Positions 24,220 through 34,379 of a stretch of DNA of 64,000 bases are shown here, piece by piece (position 1 is the stretch's first letter; the number at the start of each line of letters is the position of its first letter). The DNA is from Carnegiea gigantea. Its lineage: Eukaryota; Streptophyta; Magnoliopsida; Caryophyllales; Cactaceae. The notes beneath the pieces were generated by a model. The model was not told the DNA's origin and did not search any database. It saw only the letters and a program-made list of their open reading frames with translations. Location of the stretch: contig JAKOGI010001247.1 of NCBI GenBank assembly GCA_029747015.1, positions 17,501 to 81,500 on the forward strand, written 5' to 3'. A program made the translations under genes and the position numbers.

Positions 24220-25785
24220 TTAATCACAAGATAGAAGAGAAGATATAATAACCAGTAGGGTCTCTTTGGGGCCTAAAAACATATACTTGAGTGAATCAGG
24301 GAGAGGTTTTAACTCAAGTTTAGGTGGAGATACAATAGAAGGTGGCATAGGAGAACTAGCCAAGGGGGGAAGAGGTTCATATGTGGACACCCAAGAGGAA
24401 GACTCAAGATAAGGAGTGGAGTCAAGAATAAAATTCATCTCACTTGTGGTACTTTCCAATTCAAATAACCTCAAATCCCCATGAGAAAGACAGGTTCCCA
24501 AGGGATCACTATTCAGAATAGCAGGCAAGACTTCTTCAATCATACCATGAATCATATCAACAAAGAAGCATTCAGATTCATCTTCAAAAACAGGTTGAGC
24601 AGAAGCTTTAAAAATGTTAAGCCTAACCCTCATGTTCATGACCGAGACATCCATGATTCCCGACCTACAGTTAATGGTAGCATTAGCTGTGGCTAGGAAG
24701 GGACGTCCTAAAATAAGAGGGATCTGCTTAGAAGCATGAGTAGGGTCCATATCCAACACAACAAAGTCAACAGGAAAGAATCCTTTACCAATTTGCACTA
24801 AGACATCATCTATTCGCCCCCTAGGAGTCCTAACCGACCTATCAGCAAGCTGAAGGGTACAGTTGGAAGGTTGCAGTTCACCTAATCCCAACTCTAAGTA
24901 AACAGAATATGGTATCAAATTGACACTAGAACCCAAATCCAAAAGTGCCCTTTCAATTTTGTGATTGCCAATAAAACATGAAATGGTAGGGACACCAGGA
25001 TCTTTGAACTTAGGGGGAGTATCACATTTCAGAATTGAACTTACTTGTTCACTTAGAAGAACCTTTTTAGACTTGTCATCTTTAGGTTTTCTTTTAAAAG
25101 TGCACATGTCTTTAAGGAACTTAGCATAGGCTGGGATCTTTTTAATTGCTTCTAAGAGGGGAAGATTGACCTTAACTTGCTTAAAAGTCTCTAAGATGTC
25201 ATCTCTTTGCTTGTCTTTCTTGGAAGGGAAAGGAGCATCCAAAACTTGAGGGTAAGGAACCCTTGGCTCATATGTCGCAATGGGGTTAGACACAACAGGA
25301 GAGGGGGGTAGGTCATTCTCTTTTTCAATCTCAAGGTCACTCTTCATGGTCTTAAGTCCTTCATCTTTATCATGTTTCTTCTCACTCACCTTGTTATCCA
25401 CTTCTTTACCACTCCTAAGAACCATTACAGCTTTCAATTGTTTAAATTGCTGGCCTTTAGGGTTCTGGATGGGATGACTCGGAAGTTTTCCTTCTTCTCT
25501 TTTACCTACAGCTGTGGCTAGTTGCTCAAGTTGGGTTTCTAATTTAGCTATAGATTGTGAGTGAGAGTCAACTATATGCATTTTAGACTCAAAGCCTTGG
25601 ACCTTAGAATCAACATTTTGCATAACAGAGGTCAAGGTTCCAAGGGCAGAAATTACCTTGTCTATATCAGAGCTTCCAGATGAAGCTTGATGGGAAGAGG
25701 GAAAAGCATATCTCTGGTTTTGAAAACCAGGAGGGGTAGGTATTAGAATAAGGGTTGTGGGAGGGAGGAAATCCTTGGGTAGCAT
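24220..25785 (-). CDS. E2 gag C-terminus and aspartic protease
   Basis: Open for 521 codons on the minus strand. Residues about 40-110 form a coiled linker, and 175-190 hold the VPYPQ motif. The retropepsin active site ALLDLGSSVNLIPYS is at about residues 280-294, followed by the ILGRPFLATANATI flap-side motif. DLG(A/S)S is the usual Athila form of the active site. A Pro/Ser-rich tail follows before the stop. In an intact element this would be part of a single gag-pol frame; here it is cut off on both sides by frame changes. The protease would mature the polyprotein. The best preserved coding piece of E2. Confidence 0.8.
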   Translation of the reverse strand: MLPKDFLPPTTLILIPTPPGFQNQRYAFPSSHQASSGSSDIDKVISALGTLTSVMQNVDSKVQGFESKMHIVDSHSQSIAKLETQLEQLATAVGKREEGKLPSHPIQNPKGQQFKQLKAVMVLRSGKEVDNKVSEKKHDKDEGLKTMKSDLEIEKENDLPPSPVVSNPIATYEPRVPYPQVLDAPFPSKKDKQRDDILETFKQVKVNLPLLEAIKKIPAYAKFLKDMCTFKRKPKDDKSKKVLLSEQVSSILKCDTPPKFKDPGVPTISCFIGNHKIERALLDLGSSVNLIPYSVYLELGLGELQPSNCTLQLADRSVRTPRGRIDDVLVQIGKGFFPVDFVVLDMDPTHASKQIPLILGRPFLATANATINCRSGIMDVSVMNMRVRLNIFKASAQPVFEDESECFFVDMIHGMIEEVLPAILNSDPLGTCLSHGDLRLFELESTTSEMNFILDSTPYLESSSWVSTYEPLPPLASSPMPPSIVSPPKLELKPLPDSLKYMFLGPKETLLVIISSLLSCD

Positions 25786-26770
25786 TTATTTGTTCAGTCA
25801 CACAGTCAGACTTACCAAGACACGGACAATCAACAGAAGCATGCATGGGACTAGCACAAATCGAACACACATCTTGTATATTAGGGGCATTAGACACTTT
25901 ATTCATACATAACAATTGATCAAATTTCTTAGCTAAAGCATCAACTTTACTAGAAAGGTCAATTAAATGTGAAACCTCATAAATCCCCCCTTTACTTCCT
26001 AAGTGTCTAGGCAAATCAGAATGTGAGGAAGTAGCATGCAAGTGTGAATTTTTACTCAAATGTTCAAATAGTTCCCAAGCTTCTTCAGGAGTTTTGTACA
26101 AAAAACTACCACCACATGATGCATCCATCTGCCTATTATGCTCATCTAAGCCAGAGTAAAAACTCTGGACAAGTTGCCACATAGGGACCTCATGATGAGG
26201 ACAACATCGCAACAGTTCTTTAAACCGTTCCCAACTTTCATGCAACTGCTTATTTTTATTTTGTGAGAAGGTAGTTATAGCACGTCTTAAGGCAGTCAGT
26301 TTACCAATGGAAAAAAACTTTTTCAAGAATTCCTTTTGCAATTGATCCCAAGTAGTGATATTGGTCTTAGTGTCCAATCAAGTTTTAGCTTCATCTTTTA
26401 AAGAAAAAGGAAAAAGCCGCAAGCGAAGAGCATCATCAGAAATATTATTTAAGAACACAGTAGAGCAAATCTCTAAGAATGCATCAACATGCTTGAAAGG
26501 ATTTTCAGACTCTAGCCCATAAAACGACGGAAGCATTTGGATAAGAGAATGTTTAATCTCAAATGGCACCGTAACAGTGGGCATACGGGTTCTTGTTGGT
26601 GAGTCATAAGTGGCAGGAGTGAAATATTCTTTAAGTTACTTAGGTGGTAGGGTTGGTTGTTCTTCAGCCATTTTGTTCTTAGATTCTGATTTCTTAGCTC
26701 TTATCTCACGAAAAGAGCGTTCAATTTCAGGATTATATGGTTCAAGATCTAAGCACAAAGAACGTCTACC
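25667..26770 (-). pseudogene. E2 gag (Athila type), two premature stops
   Basis: Minus strand, collinear with E3 gag. Pieces are 26584-26378 and 26377-25667. A stop at 26636-26638 replaces the Gln that E3 has (CAA to TAA), and one at 26378-26380 replaces a Trp (TGG to TGA). The rest keeps the gag core and an intact CCHC knuckle (CSICASPMHASVDC). The 3' end changes frame near 25740, where about 40-50 bp present in E3 are missing. Particle formation is not expected from this copy. Confidence 0.87.
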
Positions 26771-26799
26771 AAGCATATACCAACAAACAACAAAAAGAA

Positions 26800-27325
26800 A
26801 AGAATATAATCACCACAATAATAACCACCAAACAAAATAAAAGAGAAAAAAGAAAAGAGAGATAAGAAGAGAGAAATGAAAAAAAAAATAAAAATAAAAA
26901 AATAAACAAATAAAAGAAAGAACCAAGGGAACGGGGAAAATAACAAAAAATAATAAAGCAAAATAAAATAAATAAATTAAAAAAAAGAACAAAGTAAATA
27001 AAAGGGGAAGGGACTGTTAGATTAGGTGCAATAAATAAAATAACAAAAAAAAAGTTAGATTAGGTTGTTAGATTAGTGGGGAAAGGGCAAAAAAAAATAA
27101 ATTAAAAAAATAGATTATGTTAGAAGGGATAAGGAAAATAGTTAGATTAGAAAGGAGCGGGAAGAACAAAAATAAAATGGTTAGATTAGGAGGGATTGGG
27201 GAATGAAACAACAAAAGAAAAGGGAAGGGGAAGGAGAATAAAATAAATAAAATTGTTAGATTAGCAGGGAACAGGGAAAAAAGAAATAAATAAAAGGAAG
27301 AGAAAATTTAAAAATCACTGTTCGT
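26800..27325 (-). other. E2 leader, strand-asymmetric pyrimidine-rich tract
   Basis: Plus strand nearly all purine, as in E3 13446-13861, though the exact sequence has drifted. It lies between the primer-binding site and gag. Confidence 0.75.
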
Positions 27326-27343
27326 TCCCCGGCAACGGCGCCA
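27326..27343 (-). other. E2 primer-binding site (tRNA-Asp), perfect
   Basis: The minus strand reads TGGCGCCGTTGCCGGGGA, 18 bases fully complementary to the 3' end of plant tRNA-Asp including CCA. Six bases separate it from the LTR end at 27350. Confidence 0.93.
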
Positions 27344-27349
27344 AAAACT

Positions 27350-29036
27350 TGGTGTGGATTTTATATGTATGTTTTAAAACCCTTTTTACTTGCAAGTGCA
27401 CAAGGTTAATTGTAGACTAGCGAGTATTGGGGTGTCGATCCCGCGGGGAACAATAGTGATTCTTAAACTTAACCTTTCCGATTATAAAGAATAATCACAA
27501 TTTTATGAGTTCGATTATCAATATAATTTAAGGAACAAAAGAAGAGTAAGTGAGTAGCAAAGTAGAGAGAATTCAAATAGGAGAAAAATCAAGGACTTCG
27601 AATTTCACCTTTGATGCCAATATTAACTACTAATTCAAATGGGGATTCAATTTGTCTCTTGTTCAACCTAAGCTACAAGTATTAGGTCATAAATTAAAAA
27701 GATGATTATAATTATAAAGTGACATAATTTATCTAGTGGTTTAGCATGAATTATTCTTTTTAGACATAACTCATCTAATTTCTAGCATAAATTATTCAAT
27801 TTAAACAATTATAATTTTAAGTCCAATTACATAATCATCATATTAGCCTACAAGGTCTAATATTCATTTGAGATAGCAAATTAAACTAGTGTCATCAACA
27901 TGATTAAACATTAGTATTAAAATGCATGAGTAGATGATGATCAAATGTAAACTCAAGATTATGCAAAAGAGACAAGAACAACCCCATAAGAATTTAGCAA
28001 AATAATATTATTACCTAGGATCCATCCTAATCCTAGAATGAGTAGTTTAGCCGGCCATAGTTAGCAAAAACACCATTGGAATTGGTATATTTCACTTCCT
28101 ATGCCCAAACCTTATACTCAATTACACAAAATTATGAAACTTAGTGTAAACTCTCAAAGTTGACTCACAAATGAGATGAGAAGAGAAGAGAAAAAATAGC
28201 TAATGAAGCTTATTTTCTTCCAAACCTCTCAACCCAAATGGTTTTGTCTTCCAAAGATTCTCTCTAGAAAAATGAAAGATGGAAGAATAAGAAGATGCTT
28301 GAGTAAGAGAGTGGATGAATGTGTGTGTGTCCTTTTTCCCTCAACCTTGGCCCCTTTTATAGTGGAAAATCCACCCCTTAGGATACCCCCAAAATTAATG
28401 GAAATTAATTCCAATTAATTTGGGATGTTACATGCATGGTTATGGCTAGTCATAAGTATAATATTAATTTGCTTAATTGCTTTGACTAGGTAAACAATTG
28501 ATCATGTGGAGAATAGAGATGAAGAGTAGATGAATTAATGTTGGCTTGGACTTGCTGGGAGGCACGACTGGGCTGCAGCATAGGCCCACACGGAAAGAAA
28601 GGAGAGAAGGAAAAAATGAAGGGGGAGGCAAGCTAAAGCCACTGGGCCGTCAAAACAGGCCCAAACGGAGGGAGAGAAGAAGTGTGGGAATGAGGAGGAG
28701 AAAGCTGGTGCTGGGCCAGGCCCAGGCGGAGGAAAAAAAAAAACAGAGAGACAGAGAGGAGGCTGGGTTGGAGTTTGACAATGGGCCGCGATGCACAGGC
28801 CCAAGCATGGCTGCCTTGCTCTTCTTCTTTCCTTCTTTTGGGCTCTTGGACTTGGACTTTAGGCATTGCACTTGTGAAAAATCCAAGTAAAATTGAACAA
28901 CTCCTCCCAAATTCTTTCATTTTATTTCTACCTGAAAATCATATAAAATATGCATTATTTTCTGTAAAAATATATTTCAAAGACATAAAAGTAGGTGCAA
29001 TGAGGGAGAAAGTTATATATAAAATATGAATTGTCA
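27350..29036 (-). repeat. E2 5' LTR
   Basis: 1687 bp. The plus strand starts TGGTGTGG (a one-base change from TGATGTGG in the other copy) and ends TTGTCA. The TATA box on the minus strand is at 28351-28362. Confidence 0.95.
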
Positions 29037-29039
29037 GCA

Positions 29040-29675
29040 TGGAATGCAGTCATATTTTGGGAAGCAATGATTAAGAGCAACCAGTGGAGACTCACACGGG
29101 TTACACAGAACCATTGGACTTACAAGTTCATCAGAGCGATGGCACATACGGGAAGGTGGGCCAAAGTCACTTCTATTCTCCGTCTCTACCATGTACATAG
29201 GGGAGCTTATACACCATTCACTTTTAGAGGGTTGGTGGACTTCCTAATATTAGCAGAAGGGTGGTTGGATTCCTTAGGAAGTACCCCCTTAGGAAGGAGC
29301 GATGCCGCCATGCAACTGATTAACACGGCTTTAATTGCTCCTGCCGCTACCCAACAACTACCAATCACAATAGTAGAGAGAAATCAGATCGAACATCGTC
29401 AAATGAGACTTTTGTTCGCAGGAAATCCTTAGGCAAGACGATACAAGCGAGTGGCCACTCTGTGGGCACGATGGATAGATTCCTTCAGGGCACAATACCC
29501 TCGGGGCTGGCAGGCCACAATGCTGAGAATGAAAGAACTGGTGGATGGGATGCCTGATGTGGAATACTCTCCACCCTTCGTGTTATGGAACCTGCTAGCC
29601 CCAGTGGAGTCAGAGGGCTCGAATGAACCAGTAGTAGATGATCCTCCTGAGGAGGGTTCCTCAGGTGGTAATTAG
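29040..29675 (+). CDS. E1 leader ORF, main part (tryptophan-rich, unknown function)
   Basis: Continues the frame opened at 18498. It reads 130 codons to a TAG at 29430-29432, then a further 80 codons in the same frame to TAG at 29673-29675. With the first 17 codons this is a 228-codon ORF with one internal stop. It is rich in Trp (about 11) and Arg in the first two thirds (AAWNAVIFWEAMIK, RVATLWARWIDSFR), and ends in an acidic, Gly/Ser-rich tail (PVVDDPPEEGSSGGN). No zinc knuckle, protease or RT motif is visible, and I do not recognise a family. It sits upstream of gag, where chromoviruses usually have only leader. Ogre-type elements have an unrelated extra ORF in this place. It could be a captured host segment. 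Confidence 0.6.
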
Positions 29676-29946
29676 GGCTGTATGTGGCCTGGAGTCGCCA
29701 ATGTGTGCACTGTTTTTAAATAAAATCTAGCTAGTGTACGCTTGTAAATAAATAAATGTAGGCGGGGGTATCACCCCTGTTGCCGTATACAATGTAAATG
29801 CTTGTTATAATGAGGAAAAAGAGATGTTTGTGCAACCTGAGTAGGGTCGCACTAATGCTACGCAATTTATAAATGCTATTTGATGTTGTACTATACTTTT
29901 AACTGTCTTTGATAATCTATTTTCATATAAAACTAAGCAACTTTGC
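29676..29946 (+). other. E1 spacer between leader ORF and gag
   Basis: About 270 bp of AT-rich sequence with short ORFs only; no recognisable signal. Confidence 0.55.
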
Positions 29947-30853
29947 ATGAACAGCTGCGCAGCAATGCCTCCCCGCAGAGAACAGATGGCGGAGCCAACC
30001 GCCTTAGAGATGATTTGCCAATTCAATAAATTGAAGCCACCCAAGTTTGGGGGCGGGACAGATCCTCTCGCTTACGAAGAATGGTTGAGGCGAATGGAAA
30101 ACCTATTTGAAGTAATGGACTGTCCTGAAGGTTCCAAGGTGCGCCTCGCCACCCATCACTTCGAAAAGGAAGCTGAGTTCTGGTGGGGAACGGTGAAACC
30201 CCGGGCCGGGGAACCGACTCTAACTTGGGAACAGTTGAAGGCTCTAATGGACGCCCAGTATTACCCCCGGGACATAAAGAGAGCAAAAGAGTAAGAATTC
30301 CTGCGTCTGAAACAAGGACAAATGAGTGTGGTTGAGTACGCTGCAAAGTTCAATGAATTGAGCCACTTTGCACCTAACCAGGTCGCAACAGAAGAAATGA
30401 AAATGGATCATTTCGAGCAAGGGTTGAAAGGACCGATTAAACGGATGATAGCAGGCAACGTTTTCACCAGTTTCCAAGAGATGTACCAACGGGCGATGAA
30501 AATAGCCCTGGTTATAGAGGAAACCGAAGCTGAAAGCCGATAATCGAGCCAAGTCAAGAGAAAATTGGTCCAGTGGATCAAATGATTCGAGGAACAAGAG
30601 ATTCAGGGACTTTAACATCGCAAGAAACCAGGGTCAAGGCAAGCAAGTTGCAACAGGATAAACTGTAGGACCTTGCAACCAATGTGGGCGCCTGCACTCT
30701 GGCTTATGTAGATTCGGCACAGGAGAATGTTATGGATGCGGCGCTACGGACCATAAGATTGCTGATTGCCCGAAAAGGGCATGGAACCGGCAAAGAAGCA
30801 CACAAGGTTCAAACACGAGGGCTAATCCTGTCATACAAAGAGGTCGTCCTCCC
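29947..30853 (+). pseudogene. E1 gag (chromovirus type) with two zinc knuckles, broken
   Basis: Start at 29947 or, more likely, 29965 (MPPRREQMAE). The Retrotrans_gag core follows: PPKFGGGTDPLAYEEWL, then WWGTVKPRAGEP, with a TAA at 30292-30294 in otherwise continuous frame, then VVEYAAKFNELSHFAP. A frame change at about 30538 leads to a Ser/Arg/Asn-rich region, a TAA at 30659-30661, and two knuckles at 30674-30770: CNQCGRLHSGLC and C-x2-C-x4-H-x4-C (CYGCGATDHKIADC). This knuckle pair is typical of plant chromoviruses. From 30539 on, the frame is the same as protease and pol. Confidence 0.9.
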
Positions 30854-31231
30854 ATGAATACAGCCACAGAAGGCCAACGAAGGGGAAAAAGGCCACAGGC
30901 AGGTGGCCGCGTGTTTTGCTTAGAAGGAGACGAGGTTAAGGACCCCATTAACACTGTCTCAGGTACTCTCCCCATCAATCATCTTTATGCTCATGTTTTG
31001 TTTGATTCGGGTGCCACACATTCTTTTGTAAATCCCATCTTCGCAAAGAAACTCGCTAACAAGCCTAACGAGATGAATGTGCAACTACATGTAACCACTC
31101 CTTTGGGCTTTACCTATTACACTGATGTTATTTTCAAAAACTGTGCCATTCACTTGGAAGGGAGAATCCTCCCTGCGAACTTAGTACAGTTAGACATACA
31201 AGGTTGGGATGTTATTCTAGGAATGGATTGA
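30854..31231 (+). CDS. E1 aspartic protease
   Basis: In frame with the second half of gag. The active-site stretch is FDSGATHSFVN near 31000-31030 (D-S-G), and the domain ends with the ILGMD motif. The next codon is TGA (31229-31231) where the family has Trp (GMDWL), so a single G-to-A change separates protease from RT. The start at 30854 is only the first ATG in this open stretch; in the intact element there is no separate start. Cleaves the gag-pol polyprotein. Confidence 0.88.
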   Translation: MNTATEGQRRGKRPQAGGRVFCLEGDEVKDPINTVSGTLPINHLYAHVLFDSGATHSFVNPIFAKKLANKPNEMNVQLHVTTPLGFTYYTDVIFKNCAIHLEGRILPANLVQLDIQGWDVILGMD

Positions 31232-31246
31232 TTAACCACGCATAAA

Positions 31247-34200
31247 GTGACCATTGACTGTGAAAAGAAACTGGTTACCTTTTCGACCCCGAACAGAGAA
31301 AGGATAACCTACAAGGGAAGTGGCCTCCAGGTGATTACTCCAATCATATCTGCTATGCAAGTATTCAAAATGTTGAAGAAAGGATGTCAGGGCTATTTGT
31401 GTGCAATTGAGGTCGCAAAACTAAAGGAACTGGACTTGAGTGAGATTCCGATAGTGAGGGAATTTCCACAGGTGTTTCGAGATGTACCAGGGCTACCACC
31501 CGACAGAGAAATCGAATTCATCATTAAACTAGTACCTGGAACTGCCCCAATATCCAAGGCACCTTATCGAATGGCTCCTGCGGAATTGGCAGAGTTGAAA
31601 ACTCAGTTGCAAGAGTTACTAGATAAGGGGTTAATTCCGCCTAGTGTTTCACCCTGGAGAGCACCAGCACTATTTGTGAAGAAGAATGATGGGAGTTTGA
31701 GGTTATGTATCGACTATCGAGAACTAAATAAGGTAACGGTCAAGAATAAATACCCACTTCCTCGAATTGATGACCTGTTTGATCAGTTGGCTGGTGCTTT
31801 GGTGTTCTCGAAGATTGATTTGAAATTGGGGTACCATCAATTGAAGATCAAGAAGGAGGACGTGCCTAAAACCGCTTTTCACACTCGATATGGGCAGTAC
31901 AAGTTCTTGGTATTACCATTTGGGTTAACGAACGCTCCTGCCTTCTTTATGGACTTGATGAACAGAGTCCTTAGGCCCTTCCTAGATAAATTTGTAGTGG
32001 TGTTCATCGATGATATCTTGGTATACTCCAAGACCAGGGGAGAGCATGCAAACCACTTGCGAATGGTGCTGAAAACCCTAGAGGAGCACAAATTATATGC
32101 CAAACTTAAAAAATGTGAGTTCTGGTTAGAAAGGGTGCAATTTCTGGGACACATAGTAACCAAAGATGGCATCTCGGTGGACCCGGCAAAGGTAGAGGCC
32201 ATTGTAAACTGGCCAAGACCAACAAACGTCTCCGAAGTGCGAAGCTTCTTAGGTATAGCTGGCTACTATCGAAGGTTTGTAGAAGGATTTTCAAAACTAG
32301 CCTTACCTATTACCAAACTACTTCGGAAGACCACTAAATTTGAATGGACCCCGAAGTGTGAAGATAGCTTTCAGGGGCTAAAGACACATTTGGTATCTGC
32401 ACCAATATTGGCAATACCTGAAGGCAATGAAGGATTTGTAATCTACAGTGATGCATCCAAGAAGGGACTGGGCTGTGTACTAATGCAGAAGGACAGAGTT
32501 ATTGCTTATGCCTCTCGCCAATTGAAGCCCTACGAAGAGAATTATCCAACACATGATCTAGAATTGGCCGCAGTTGTATTTGCCTTAAAAATCTGGAGAC
32601 ATTATCTCTATGGAGTAAGGTGTGAAGTATACACTGACCACAAGAGCTTGAAATACATCTTTACTCAAAAAGAGTTAAACATGAGACAAAGAAGATGGCT
32701 AGAACTCCTTAAGGATTATGATATGGAGATCAAATATCACCCTGGAAAAGCAAACGTGGTGGCTGACACACTACGTAGAAAATCCATGGGGTCTGTAGCC
32801 TGTTTACTTGCACAAGAAAAGAGACTCCTAAGGGAGCTCGACGTGCTACAAATAGAGGTAGTGCGGTCAGGAAATCAAGGGTACTTGGCAGCGCTTCAAG
32901 TCTCTTCGCCATTGATCGAAACGATCAAGCAACAGCAGAAGAATGACCCTGAACTCATGAAAATAAAGAAAGGGCTGGAAGAAGGAAGGAATAAGGTGTT
33001 TTCCATCAAAAATGAAGTACTCTGGTATGGGGATAGACTGTGTGTACCAAACATCTCAGCTCTCAAAGAGGAGTTGTTAAAGGAAGCGCATAATTCCACA
33101 CTTGTTGTACACCCTGGAAGTACGAAGATGTACCATGACTTGAAAACCCATTACTGGTGGAATGGCATGAAAAGGGACATTGCAAAATACGTGGCTCGGT
33201 GCCTTACGTGCCAACGAGTGAAAACCGAGCATCAGAGACCTGGAGGCTTACTACAACCCTTGCCAATTCCCGAATGGAAATGGGAACATATCACCATGGA
33301 TTTCATGATTGGAATGCCAAAAACCATCAGACAGCATGATAGTGTGTGGGTTGTAGTTGACAGATTAACCAAGGCCGCACACTTCTTACCCATCAAGGCC
33401 ACTTTCACCTCTGAACAATTGGCGAACCTATACGTTAAGGAGATAGTTAGACTGCATGGTGTACCACTCAGTATTGTATCAGATCGCGATACCAAGTTTG
33501 TATCTCGCTTCTGGCGTGGTTTTCAAAGAGCAATGGGTACAGAACTACGTTTAAGTACGGCCTTCCATCCTCAAACGGACGGTCAATCTGAGAGAACCAT
33601 TCAAACCTTGGAGGACATGTTGAGGGCCTGTGCACTTGATTACGCTGGAACTTGGGATCATAGCTTGCCTCTGATTGAGTTTGCATATAATAATAGTCAC
33701 CACGCTAGTATAGGCATGGCTCCTTTCGAGGCATTATATGGTAGGTGTTGTAGAACTCCAATTTGTTGGAATGAAGTAGGAGAAAGGGAACCGTCCAAAG
33801 TTGACCTAATCGATCAAACGATCGAAACAATCAAGACAATCCGCAAAAGGTTACAAGCTGCACAGAGTAGACAAAAGAGCTACGCGGACAATAGGAGAAG
33901 GCCATTAGAATTCGAAGTTGGAGATCATGTGTTCCTCAGAGTATCTCCACTTAAAGGAAGCATAAGGTTTGGACAAAAAGGAAAACTCAGCCCAAGATTC
34001 ATCGAGCCATTCGAAATTTTGCAGAAAGTGGGATCGGTTGCATATCGATTGGCCTTACCACCCTCATTGCAAGGCATTCACGATGTATTTCACGTATCCA
34101 GTCTTCGGAAGTATGTCTCAGATCCGGATCATGTCATTCGATATGAGCCCTTACAAGTCAAGGAAAGTCTTACTTACATAGAAGAACCCATTCGGATTTT

Positions 34201-34369
34201 GGAGAAGACGGAAAAGAAGCTCAGAAATAGGAGCATTCCCTATGTTAAGGTGTTATGGAAACATCACAAGGTGGCAGAAGCAACTTGGGAGTTAGAAAGC
34301 GAAATGCGTGAGAAATATCCCGCATTATTTTCACCAGGTGAGCAAATTTCGAGGACGAAATTCTTTTAA
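31247..34369 (+). CDS. E1 pol: RT, RNase H, integrase, chromodomain (1040 codons)
   Basis: One uninterrupted frame. RT: residues about 105-275, with [19 protein letters not shown], a [13 protein letters not shown] stretch, and catalytic FIDD at residues 253-256 (32003-32014). RNase H: about 385-510 ([24 protein letters not shown]). Integrase: zinc-binding H/C region (33105-33214) and catalytic D685, D746, E782 with 35 residues between the last two, in a [11 protein letters not shown] context. The GPY/F-like region is followed by [11 protein letters not shown] and a C-terminal chromodomain (about 975-1035; [18 protein letters not shown]). All catalytic residues are present. The first ATG is arbitrary, since protease precedes it in frame. 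The chromodomain is expected to steer integration to methylated-histone chromatin. Confidence 0.95.
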   Translation: MTIDCEKKLVTFSTPNRERITYKGSGLQVITPIISAMQVFKMLKKGCQGYLCAIEVAKLKELDLSEIPIVREFPQVFRDVPGLPPDREIEFIIKLVPGTAPISKAPYRMAPAELAELKTQLQELLDKGLIPPSVSPWRAPALFVKKNDGSLRLCIDYRELNKVTVKNKYPLPRIDDLFDQLAGALVFSKIDLKLGYHQLKIKKEDVPKTAFHTRYGQYKFLVLPFGLTNAPAFFMDLMNRVLRPFLDKFVVVFIDDILVYSKTRGEHANHLRMVLKTLEEHKLYAKLKKCEFWLERVQFLGHIVTKDGISVDPAKVEAIVNWPRPTNVSEVRSFLGIAGYYRRFVEGFSKLALPITKLLRKTTKFEWTPKCEDSFQGLKTHLVSAPILAIPEGNEGFVIYSDASKKGLGCVLMQKDRVIAYASRQLKPYEENYPTHDLELAAVVFALKIWRHYLYGVRCEVYTDHKSLKYIFTQKELNMRQRRWLELLKDYDMEIKYHPGKANVVADTLRRKSMGSVACLLAQEKRLLRELDVLQIEVVRSGNQGYLAALQVSSPLIETIKQQQKNDPELMKIKKGLEEGRNKVFSIKNEVLWYGDRLCVPNISALKEELLKEAHNSTLVVHPGSTKMYHDLKTHYWWNGMKRDIAKYVARCLTCQRVKTEHQRPGGLLQPLPIPEWKWEHITMDFMIGMPKTIRQHDSVWVVVDRLTKAAHFLPIKATFTSEQLANLYVKEIVRLHGVPLSIVSDRDTKFVSRFWRGFQRAMGTELRLSTAFHPQTDGQSERTIQTLEDMLRACALDYAGTWDHSLPLIEFAYNNSHHASIGMAPFEALYGRCCRTPICWNEVGEREPSKVDLIDQTIETIKTIRKRLQAAQSRQKSYADNRRRPLEFEVGDHVFLRVSPLKGSIRFGQKGKLSPRFIEPFEILQKVGSVAYRLALPPSLQGIHDVFHVSSLRKYVSDPDHVIRYEPLQVKESLTYIEEPIRILEKTEKKLRNRSIPYVKVLWKHHKVAEATWELESEMREKYPALFSPGEQISRTKFF

Positions 34370-34379
34370 GGGGGGAGAG
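34368..34379 (+). other. E1 polypurine tract
   Basis: AAGGGGGGAGAG directly before the 3' LTR TG at 34380. The pol stop overlaps its start. Confidence 0.9.

Larger units (their letters stand above)
18551..29036 (-). mobile_element. Athila-like Ty3/gypsy element E2 (10.5 kb)
   Basis: Minus-strand element with 1.68-kb LTRs and GCATG duplications. In element order it has a perfect tRNA-Asp primer-binding site, a pyrimidine-rich leader, gag, protease, RT/RNase H, integrase, a conserved post-pol box, a tail of about 1.1 kb without an envelope-like ORF, and a polypurine tract. LTR ends differ at 6 positions in about 300 bp at the start and less elsewhere, so it is the youngest insertion. Gag has two stops, pol has frameshifts and the RT active site is changed, so it cannot be autonomous now. 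Confidence 0.95.

Noticed and set aside
19403..28418. Identical 71-codon ORFs at 19403-19618 and 28203-28418, as a duplicated gene
   Set aside because: Both lie at the same place in the two E2 LTRs; identity comes from LTR duplication.
18554..29036. E2 LTR starting at TGTGG (18554)
   Set aside because: That boundary gives no target duplication; TGATGTGG at 18551 gives GCATG on both sides.
29031..29432. ORF starting at 29031 as a complete gene
   Set aside because: Its first codons are E2 LTR (a TTG start). The true frame begins at 18498 and was split by E2.
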